Source: an uncultured Pseudomonadota bacterium (GTDB taxonomy: Bacteria; Pseudomonadota; Gammaproteobacteria; Burkholderiales; Thiobacillaceae). From it: a DNA stretch of 8,741 bases. Below, one piece after another: positions 1 to 5,511 of this stretch; within the stretch, counting starts at the first letter, position 1, and the number at the start of each line of letters is the position of its first letter. The notes beneath the pieces were generated by a model, which had not been told where the DNA came from, made no database searches, and worked only from the letters and a program-made list of their open reading frames with translations. Both the position numbers and the translations under genes were made by a program. The DNA is taken from positions 1-8,741 of the forward strand of contig CAISDD010000158.1 of assembly GCA_903883985.1 (NCBI GenBank), given 5' to 3'.

Positions 1-642
1 CTTTCCGCCGAGCGACTGGAAGCGAAACTGGCCGACAAGCTTGACGGGCCCGCTAGGGATACCCTCATCCGCGCCACGGCCACCATCGTCGGACAGGTCG
101 CGGCGATGAAGGGACTGGTCGATGCCTTCGCCCAATATGCCCGCCTGCCCTCGCCGCGCATCGAGCGCCTGGATCTCAATGTCCTGGTCGGAGAAGTGCT
201 GCACATGTACGAAGGCGGCATACCCATCGAGAGCCACCTGGCCGCCGAGCTGCCGGGTGTCGCGGGCGACCCTGCCCTGCTGGGACAGGTTCTGGTCAAT
301 CTGGTGAAGAATGCCCAGGAGGCGTTGGAGAATGTGGATGCGCCGCGGGTGTCTGTCAGTACGTCCCTGCAGGGGAGTCAGGTAAGCTTGTGCGTTCAGG
401 ACAATGGTCCCGGGTTCCCCGCGGAACTTTGGGATCGATTGTTCGAGCCTTATGTCACCAGCAAACCCAAGGGCACTGGCCTGGGCTTGCCTGTGGTGAA
501 GAAAATCGTGGAAGAGCATCACGGCAGCATAGCGGTAGACAATCCGGATGCGGGCGGTGCGCGTATCTGCATCAGCTTGCCGGCGTTGGTGGAAGGCGGC
601 GAGTCGCGAATGGCGAACAGTGACTTGCCACTCGCTCATTGA
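1..642 (+). CDS. ntrY: NtrY-like sensor histidine kinase, C-terminal part (5' end outside window)
   Basis: Membrane sensor kinase that would phosphorylate the NtrX-like regulator encoded next to it. The frame is open from base 1, so the gene starts upstream; 213 codons are visible. The first residues (QLSAERLEAKL style, minus the first letters) match the stretch just after the H-box of NtrY kinases, so the phospho-accepting His should lie about 11 codons before the window. Visible in order: end of the dimerisation helices with AAMKGLVDAFAQYARLP (about residues 34-50), N-box QVLVNLVKNAQEAL (96-109), G1 box DNGPGFP (134-140), F-box LFEPYVTSK (147-155) and G2 box GTGLGLPVVKKI (158-169). All ATP-binding motifs look intact. 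The sensor, membrane and HAMP/PAS regions are not visible. The ntrX start lies 16 bases after the stop, so the two are surely co-transcribed. The NtrY name rests on the kinase core plus neighbouring ntrX and trkA; a generic NtrB-like kinase is the alternative. Confidence 0.9.
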   Translation, partial: LSAERLEAKLADKLDGPARDTLIRATATIVGQVAAMKGLVDAFAQYARLPSPRIERLDLNVLVGEVLHMYEGGIPIESHLAAELPGVAGDPALLGQVLVNLVKNAQEALENVDAPRVSVSTSLQGSQVSLCVQDNGPGFPAELWDRLFEPYVTSKPKGTGLGLPVVKKIVEEHHGSIAVDNPDAGGARICISLPALVEGGESRMANSDLPLAH

Positions 643-657
643 GGAAGGAAATGCAAC

Positions 658-1914
658 ATGGCTGAAATTCTGGTGGTGGACGACGAACCTGGCATCCGCG
701 AGTTGATGCGCGAGATTCTGGAAGAAGAGGGGTACGAGGTGCGCATGGCCGAAAACGGTACCCGCGCACGGGCCGCGCTGGATGACAATGTCCCCGATCT
801 GGTACTGCTGGACATCTGGATGCCGGATGTTGACGGTGTGACTCTGCTCAAGGAATGGCGCAGCCAGGGGCGGCTCACCATGCCGGTGGTGATGATGTCC
901 GGGCACGGCACGGTGCATACCGCCGTTGAGGCTACCCGGCTTGGGGCCTTCGATTACCTGGAAAAACCGATTTCCTACAAGCATTTGCTGGAGACCGTAA
1001 AAAAAGCGCTGGCCTCCCGCAAGCCCGCGCCCACCACCAGCGGCACCCTGGCGGAACTGGGGGATGGCGAGAGCGTGAAGCGCCTGGCGCAGCGCCTGGG
1101 CCTGGCCGCCAGTGCCGGCCTGCCGCTGTTGCTGCTTGCCGAGCCGGGTACCGGTGAAGAAGTGGCCGCGCATTTCCTCACGCCACCCGGTGCGCCCTTC
1201 GTCCGAGTCGATGATCCCGTCGATCTGGCCAATCGCCCCGCAGAACTTCTGGCACGCGCCAAGGGCGGCCTGGTATTCGTGCCGGAACTGGGTGGACTTT
1301 CGGTCATGCAGCAACGTGGTCTGATCCTGTTGATCGCACGGCGCGCGGAATTCTCCGTGCGGGTGGTGACGGTGACCCGGGAAGACCCCGCTCGCTCACT
1401 GGCGGAAGGACGCCTGACGGCGGAATTGCACGAATCACTGGCGCATGCGGTAGTGGATCTGCCGCCCCTGCGCGAGCGTCGCGAAGACATCCCCGGCCTG
1501 GCCGCGCGCGCGCTCGAATCGGCTTGCGTGCGTCTGCGCCAGGCGCCGTTGAAGTTTGACGAGGCCGCCATGAGCCGGCTGGCAGCGCACGATTGGCCGG
1601 GCAATCTGGCGGAATTGGAGACCTTGGTCGGGCGCATCGCTCTGGAAGAACCCGCCGGTCCTATCGGTCTGGCGGTGATCGATGCCATGCTGGGTCCGAA
1701 GGCCGGCGCGGAAAAGACCGGTATCGAACTGATGCTGCATCTGCCGCTCAAGGACGCCCGCGATGCCTTCGAGAAGGCTTATCTGGAAGCCCTGCTGGCC
1801 GAATGCGACTGGGGCATGAGTCGAGCTGCCGAGCGCGCAGGGCTGGATCGCACCAATTTGTATCGTAAGGTGAAACAGTTGGGCATCGAGGCGCCGGGGA
1901 AGGAAAAAGTCTGA
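658..1914 (+). CDS. ntrX: NtrX-like response regulator with degenerate AAA+ domain
   Basis: Response regulator partner of the upstream NtrY-like kinase, 418 residues. The receiver domain (1-120) is canonical: acidic pair D8/D9, phospho-acceptor D52, S81 and K103. The central domain (about 130-345) aligns with NtrC-family AAA+ modules but its active parts are gone. Walker A reads AEPGTGEE (161-168; Lys replaced by Glu), Walker B reads LVFVPEL (205-211; Asp replaced by Pro), and the segment that should hold the sigma-54-contacting GAFTGA loop is deleted between PFVRVDD and GGLVF. The FRxDLYYRL arginine-finger segment reads LTAELHESL (253-261), and sensor II WPGNVREL is WPGNLAEL (313-320). LPPLRERREDIP is kept. 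The C-terminus (about 364-410) is a Fis-type helix-turn-helix (SRAAERAGLDRTNLYRKVKQLG). The start is supported by a GGAAGGA ribosome site at 643-649. It probably binds DNA when phosphorylated but cannot remodel sigma-54 polymerase. Confidence 0.9.
   Translation: MAEILVVDDEPGIRELMREILEEEGYEVRMAENGTRARAALDDNVPDLVLLDIWMPDVDGVTLLKEWRSQGRLTMPVVMMSGHGTVHTAVEATRLGAFDYLEKPISYKHLLETVKKALASRKPAPTTSGTLAELGDGESVKRLAQRLGLAASAGLPLLLLAEPGTGEEVAAHFLTPPGAPFVRVDDPVDLANRPAELLARAKGGLVFVPELGGLSVMQQRGLILLIARRAEFSVRVVTVTREDPARSLAEGRLTAELHESLAHAVVDLPPLRERREDIPGLAARALESACVRLRQAPLKFDEAAMSRLAAHDWPGNLAELETLVGRIALEEPAGPIGLAVIDAMLGPKAGAEKTGIELMLHLPLKDARDAFEKAYLEALLAECDWGMSRAAERAGLDRTNLYRKVKQLGIEAPGKEKV
1896..1905 (+). promoter_or_regulatory. 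Strong ribosome binding site inside the end of ntrX
   Basis: The purine-rich run GGGGAAGGAA sits within the last codons of ntrX, with AAGGA at 1900-1904, nine bases before an ATG at 1914. It is the only good Shine-Dalgarno-like sequence between ntrX and trkA. It supports initiation at 1914, not at the trkA start at 1973, whose own upstream bases are pyrimidine-rich. Confidence 0.5.
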
Positions 1915-1976
1915 TGGCCGGACGCAAGGTGCTGGCCGCCCGCTACTCGCCGCTCGCTACTCGCCGCCTGCCATGA
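1914..1976 (+). CDS. Possible 20-residue coupling mini-ORF between ntrX and trkA
   Basis: The ATG at 1914-1916 overlaps the ntrX stop by one base (TGATG), and the ORF ends at TGA 1974-1976, overlapping the trkA start as ATGA. It would encode a basic peptide beginning MAGRKVLAARYSPL and ending RRLP. A good ribosome site lies upstream (1900-1904), whereas trkA has none of its own. The simplest reading is that ribosomes translate this short ORF and re-initiate at trkA, so it may matter as a translational bridge and not for its product. No family is recognised and chance is possible, because the ORF largely consists of a short tandem repeat. Confidence 0.35.
   Translation: MAGRKVLAARYSPLATRRLP
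1941..1968 (+). repeat. Imperfect tandem repeat (four heptamers, or two 14-mers)
   Basis: Read in sevens, the bases are CGCTACT, CGCCGCT, CGCTACT, CGCCGCC. As two 14-base units they match at 13 of 14 positions. The repeat fills most of the ntrX-trkA gap and lies inside the mini-ORF. Removing one 14-base unit, or adding one heptamer, would put the ATG at 1914 in frame with trkA. Whether the copy number varies cannot be seen here. Confidence 0.7.
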
Positions 1977-3376
1977 AAATCATCATACTCGGGGCCGGCC
2001 AAGTGGGCTCCAATCTGGCGGAACACCTGGTGCGGGAAGGCAACGATCTGACCGTGGTGGATCTGGACGCGGAAAAACTCCTGGCTCTCCAGGGGCGTCT
2101 CGATCTGCGCACCGTTTGCGGTCAGGCCTCGCACCCCACAGTCCTCAAGCAGGCCGGTGCCGACGATGCCGACATGCTGGTGGCGGTGACCTTGAACGAC
2201 GAAACCAACATGGTCGCCTGCAAACTCGCCAACACCTTGTTCAACATTCCGACCAAGATCGCCCGCATCCGCGCGGTCGATTACATGAAGCACCCGCAGT
2301 TGTTCGCGGCGGAAAACTTTGGCGTCGATCACGTCATCGCCCCGGAACAGGAAGTCACCGACTATCTGCGCCGCCTGATCGACTACCCTGAAGCACTGCA
2401 GGTGCTGGACTTCGCCGGCGGACGGATACGCATGGTGGCGGTCAAGGCCCAAGGTGGCTTGATGGTGGGGCATGCACTCAGGCACCTGCGGGAACATTTG
2501 CACCTCATGTTCCGCGAGCACCCCGGAATCAAAGGCCAGATGGATGCGCGCATCGTCGCGATCTATCGGCAGGATAGGGCCATCCTGCCACAGGGCGACA
2601 CTGTGGTCGAAGAGGGTGACGAGGTTTTCTTTCTGGCGGCCACCAGCAACATCCGCGCGGTCATGAAAGAGATCCGCCGTGGCGATCATCACGCACGCCG
2701 GGTGATGATCGCAGGCGGGGGCAACATCGGCCGACGCCTGGCAGCGAATCTGGAGTCGGACTACCACGTGAAGCTGATCGACCATAACAAGAAGATCACG
2801 GCGAGCCTGGCCGATCAGCTTCCCCGCACCCTGGTGCTCAACGGCAATGCCACCGACGAGGTTCTGCTGAAGGATGAGAACATTGAGGATGTGGACGTGT
2901 TCTGCGCGCTCACCAACGACGACGAGGACAACATCATGTCCTGTCTCCTGGCCAAGCGGCTAGGTGCGCGCAAGGTCATCGCCCTGATCAACCGTGCTAC
3001 CTATGTCGATCTGCTGCAAGGCGGCGAGATCGATATCGCCCTGTCGCCGGCCCAGACCACCATCGGCCCCCTGCTCACCCATATCCGCCGCGGCGACATG
3101 GCAGTAGTGCACTCCCTGCGTCGGGGGGCTGCGGAAGCGATGGAGGCCGTGGTGCATGGGGATGCCCGTTCTTCAAAGCTGGTAGGGCGGAGCATCGATC
3201 AGATCGACCTGCCGGAAGGCGTCTCCATCGGCGCCATACTCCGCGGCGAGGAAGCCATCATTCCGCATCACGACACTGTGGTCGAAAGCGAGGACCATCT
3301 CATCCTCTTCGTGCCCAACAAGCGTTACATCTCCAAGGTGGAGAAATTGCTCCAGGTTGGGTTCGGGTTTTTCTGA
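1973..3376 (+). CDS. trkA: Trk system potassium uptake regulatory protein TrkA
   Basis: Peripheral cytoplasmic subunit of the Trk K+ transporter. It binds nucleotides and gates the TrkH channel. At 467 residues it is close to the usual length of about 458. It has the tandem architecture of full-length TrkA: a first RCK N-domain with GAGQVG (7-12) and the acidic residue D30 at the end of the second strand, an RCK C-domain (about 140-230), a second RCK N-domain with GGGNIG (248-253) and D270, and a second RCK C-domain (about 375-460). Both dinucleotide-binding loops are intact. The start is fixed by MKIIILGAGQVG, the normal N-terminus, although there is no Shine-Dalgarno before it; translation may be coupled to the mini-ORF upstream (ATGA overlap). 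It follows ntrYX, an arrangement I associate with betaproteobacteria, and precedes trkH by 101 bases. Confidence 0.97.
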   Translation: MKIIILGAGQVGSNLAEHLVREGNDLTVVDLDAEKLLALQGRLDLRTVCGQASHPTVLKQAGADDADMLVAVTLNDETNMVACKLANTLFNIPTKIARIRAVDYMKHPQLFAAENFGVDHVIAPEQEVTDYLRRLIDYPEALQVLDFAGGRIRMVAVKAQGGLMVGHALRHLREHLHLMFREHPGIKGQMDARIVAIYRQDRAILPQGDTVVEEGDEVFFLAATSNIRAVMKEIRRGDHHARRVMIAGGGNIGRRLAANLESDYHVKLIDHNKKITASLADQLPRTLVLNGNATDEVLLKDENIEDVDVFCALTNDDEDNIMSCLLAKRLGARKVIALINRATYVDLLQGGEIDIALSPAQTTIGPLLTHIRRGDMAVVHSLRRGAAEAMEAVVHGDARSSKLVGRSIDQIDLPEGVSIGAILRGEEAIIPHHDTVVESEDHLILFVPNKRYISKVEKLLQVGFGFF

Positions 3377-3408
3377 GGCCGTGAATAAATGCCAACGTCC
3401 AGAGTATT

Positions 3409-3445
3409 GTCATTCCCGCCTGATTGGGAATGACGGCGGTTTTTT
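3409..3445 (+). repeat. dRS3-like palindrome with T tract between trkA and trkH
   Basis: GTCATTCCC (3409-3417) and GGGAATGAC (3426-3434) form perfect 9-base arms around an 8-base loop. The core fits ATTCCC-N8-GGGAAT, the consensus I know for neisserial dRS3 repeats, and similar GTCATTCCCGC palindromes are dispersed in many proteobacteria. An alternative stem, CCGCC (3416-3420) with GGCGG (3435-3439), runs directly into six T residues (3440-3445), giving a terminator-like shape. It could attenuate transcription from trkA into trkH. Repeat identity is from memory; terminator activity is inferred. Confidence 0.6.
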
Positions 3446-3477
3446 CAGCCGGTTTCGATTGATTCACAAGCTCTGAG

Positions 3478-4935
3478 ATGAAAAAGCTCGCGCCCGTCGT
3501 CACCACCTTGGGGCTGGTGGTGATGCTGTTCTCCTTCACCATGCTGCTACCGCTGTTGGTCGCCTGGCTCACCGAGGATGGTGCGGTCACGGTCTACGAC
3601 GACTCCATCGTCATCACCTTTTGCAGCGGCCTGCTCATGTGGCTGGCTACTCACCGAGTGAAGCGGGAGTTGGCGACACGCGACGGTTATCTGTTAGCCA
3701 GCCTGATCTGGTCCGTGCTACCCGCCTTCGCTACCTTGCCGCTGTTGTTGCATCTGCCCAACTTGTCATTCACCGACGCCTATTTCGAGACCATGTCCGG
3801 GCTCACCACCACCGGTGCGACGATGCTCTCCGGCCTGGATCACCTGCCCAAGTCGATCAACCTGTGGCGGCACCAGCTCAACTGGATGGGAGGCATGGGC
3901 ATCATCGTCCTGGCGGTGGCGATCTTTCCCTTGTTGGGCGTGGGTGGGATGCAACTCTACAAGGCGGAGACGCCGGGACCGATGAAGGATGACAAGCTCA
4001 CTCCGCGCATCACCGAAACCGCCAAAAATCTTTGGTTGGTCTACGTGGCCATCACCTGCGCCTGCATCGTTTCCCTGATGGCGGTAGGTCTGGACTGGTT
4101 CGATGCGATCTGTCATGCCTTCGCGGTGATGGGTTTGGGTGGCTTCTCCACCCACGACGCCAGTGTCGGCTACTTCAACTCGCCTCAGGTGGAATACGTG
4201 CTGATTATTTTCATGCTCATCGCCGGCATGAATTTCGCCACCCACTTTCTCGCCTGGCGAGGAAAGACCTTCCGGGTTTACCTGGCGGACACCGAGGCCA
4301 AGGCGTTCCTGCTGCTGGTGCTGGGCAGTTGCATGGGCATTGCCTGGTATGTCTGGATGAAGGGGGTATACGCCGATTTCTGGGTGGCCTTGCGCTATGT
4401 CAGTTTCAATCTGGTGTCGCTGGCGACCGATTGCGGTTTCGTCAGCACCGATTACAACGCCTGGCCGCCCTTCGCGACCTTCTGGATGCTCTACCTGTCC
4501 TGCGTCTCGGTGAGCTCTGGTTCCACCGGCGGCGGGATCAAGATGGTGCGCACCCTACTCACCTACAACCAGGCCATGCGCGAGATGTTGAAGCAGATCC
4601 ACCCCGCTGCGGTGCTGCCCCTGCGACTAGGCAAGCAGGTGGTGGAGAACCATATCGTCTTTGCGGTGCAGACCTTCGTGCTGGTCTACTGCACTTTTGT
4701 GCTGTTCCTGAGCCTGGTCCTGATGTTCAGCGGCCTGGATCTGGTGTCGTCCATTTCCGCCGTGATCGCCTGCATCAACAATGCCGGCCCTGGTCTCAAC
4801 GTCGTCGGTCCGGCGAGCAATTTCTCGCCGCTGACGGATTTCCAGACCTGGGTGTGTACCTTCGCCATGCTGGTGGGGAGGCTGGAACTGTTCACGCTGC
4901 TGGTGGTGTTCACCCCGGCATTCTGGAGGAAGTAA
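3478..4935 (+). CDS. trkH: Trk system potassium uptake channel protein TrkH
   Basis: Inner-membrane K+-translocating subunit that works with TrkA; 485 residues, normal for TrkH. It is strongly hydrophobic throughout, with the four membrane-pore-membrane repeats of the superfamily. Filter regions are visible: TTTGAT at 110-115, GLGGFST at 219-225, ATDCGF at 316-321 and NNAGPGL at 434-440. The third differs from the TTTGF/Y form I expect. The intramembrane gating loop appears as SSGSTGGGIKMVR (about 346-358). The start MKKLAPVVTTLGLVVML is typical, with the first membrane helix following at once; the ribosome site is weak (TGAG directly before ATG). TrkA and TrkH adjacent make a two-gene uptake system, although the palindrome between them may uncouple their expression. 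Confidence 0.96.
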   Translation: MKKLAPVVTTLGLVVMLFSFTMLLPLLVAWLTEDGAVTVYDDSIVITFCSGLLMWLATHRVKRELATRDGYLLASLIWSVLPAFATLPLLLHLPNLSFTDAYFETMSGLTTTGATMLSGLDHLPKSINLWRHQLNWMGGMGIIVLAVAIFPLLGVGGMQLYKAETPGPMKDDKLTPRITETAKNLWLVYVAITCACIVSLMAVGLDWFDAICHAFAVMGLGGFSTHDASVGYFNSPQVEYVLIIFMLIAGMNFATHFLAWRGKTFRVYLADTEAKAFLLLVLGSCMGIAWYVWMKGVYADFWVALRYVSFNLVSLATDCGFVSTDYNAWPPFATFWMLYLSCVSVSSGSTGGGIKMVRTLLTYNQAMREMLKQIHPAAVLPLRLGKQVVENHIVFAVQTFVLVYCTFVLFLSLVLMFSGLDLVSSISAVIACINNAGPGLNVVGPASNFSPLTDFQTWVCTFAMLVGRLELFTLLVVFTPAFWRK

Positions 4936-4984
4936 AGGCGGGACCCGGCGCTCGCTAGTGGCACAATGCCGCTTTGCATGCTGC

Positions 4985-4990
4985 GGGGAA
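4985..4990 (+). promoter_or_regulatory. Ribosome binding site deciding the start at 4995
   Basis: GGGGAA lies four bases before the ATG at 4995. It favours this ATG over the in-frame TTG at 4974, which would add seven residues and has no purine-rich sequence upstream. Confidence 0.5.
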
Positions 4991-4994
4991 TGCC

Positions 4995-5303
4995 ATGAAA
5001 GGCCCAAGGACGTACGATGAATATGTGGATCTGGTTCACCAGGGCGTCTATGAAGTCGATGAAATGCGTGCCAGTATCGACTACGATCCAGAAAACGCGG
5101 AACGCTGGTCGGGCATGCTGGACCAGCTTGATGGTGTGCTGCGCAAGCTTTTCGACGACATGATTTCGGATAAATACGAATTCCCCACCGGCCGCGATCT
5201 GGCCTACATGCAGTTCATCAACCGCTGGGGGCGCGAGATTCCCTTCAAGGAATTACTGCTGGTGATCAACACCGCGCACAAGAATGGGCTGTCGCGTGAC
5301 TAA
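4995..5303 (+). CDS. Uncharacterised 102-residue protein
   Basis: I do not recognise the family. The protein starts MKGPRTYDEYVDLVHQGVYE and is acidic in its first half (many Asp and Glu), with no signal peptide, membrane segment or cysteine cluster. It looks mostly alpha-helical and cytoplasmic. Notable stretches are ENAERWSGMLDQLDGVLRKLFDDM (about 33-56, an amphipathic helix-like run) and a conserved-looking tail FINRWGREIPFKELLLVINTAHKNGLSRD. It follows trkH after a 59-base gap and overlaps the next small gene, so it is probably the first gene of the cluster leading into pilS-pilR. A CACAAT hexamer at 4963-4968 could be part of a promoter -10, but no convincing -35 accompanies it. Codon usage matches its neighbours, so it looks like a real gene. 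Function unknown. Confidence 0.75.
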   Translation: MKGPRTYDEYVDLVHQGVYEVDEMRASIDYDPENAERWSGMLDQLDGVLRKLFDDMISDKYEFPTGRDLAYMQFINRWGREIPFKELLLVINTAHKNGLSRD

Positions 5304-5511
5304 ACTGCTACTGATCGTCGCTTTCACCATAGTGATCGTGCTCTGGTTCAAACGTTCGTCTGGCCAGAGATCCGAGTTGCCGCGCAAGCAGAAGGCTGCC
5401 GAGGACATGGTGCGTTGCGAGCTGTGTCAGGTGAATCTGCCGCGCTCCGAGGCGATCCTGAGCCGGGGCCGCATCTATTGCTGTGATGAACACCGCCTTC
5501 GCGGCCACTGA
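5284..5511 (+). CDS. Small membrane-anchored Cys-rich protein, PP0621 family type
   Basis: Encodes 75 residues from ATG 5284, or 71 from GTG 5296; the latter (GTGACTAA, overlapping the upstream stop) starts directly at MTKLLLIV and may be the true start. Neither has a clear ribosome site. Residues 8-22 form one membrane helix (LLLIVAFTIVIVLWF) followed by a basic linker, giving an N-terminal anchor. The tail carries a likely metal-binding knuckle: C45-x2-C48, then C66, C67 and H70 in RIYCCDEHR, with LPRSEA between the halves. This layout resembles the small PP0621-family proteins, which have no known biochemical role. The gene overlaps the preceding ORF and its 3' end overlaps the start of pilS by 26 bases, implying translational coupling. 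It might be an accessory factor of the PilS sensor, but that is inference from position only. Confidence 0.75.
   Translation: MGCRVTKLLLIVAFTIVIVLWFKRSSGQRSELPRKQKAAEDMVRCELCQVNLPRSEAILSRGRIYCCDEHRLRGH

Noticed and set aside
651..653. ATG directly after the GGAAGGA site before ntrX
   Set aside because: It is out of frame with ntrX and only one base from the ribosome site; ATG 658 begins the standard receiver N-terminus MAEILVVDDE.
1943..2785. Open frame of 280 codons on the - strand over trkA
   Set aside because: Antisense to the first half of TrkA, whose motifs are unmistakable; the predicted protein is His/Gln/Asp-rich as expected of a shadow frame.
4032..4958. Open frame of 308 codons on the + strand within trkH in another frame
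   Set aside because: TrkH with its four filter motifs occupies the region; the alternative product is Arg/Gly/His-rich without membrane helices or domains.
4959..4977. TGGCAC followed by TTGC before the 102-residue gene, resembling a sigma-54 promoter
   Set aside because: The two elements are 9 bases apart, whereas TGGCAC-N5-TTGC spacing is required for a -24/-12 promoter.
4974..4994. TTG start adding seven residues to the 102-residue protein
   Set aside because: ATG 4995 has the GGGGAA site at a workable distance; the TTG has no ribosome site.
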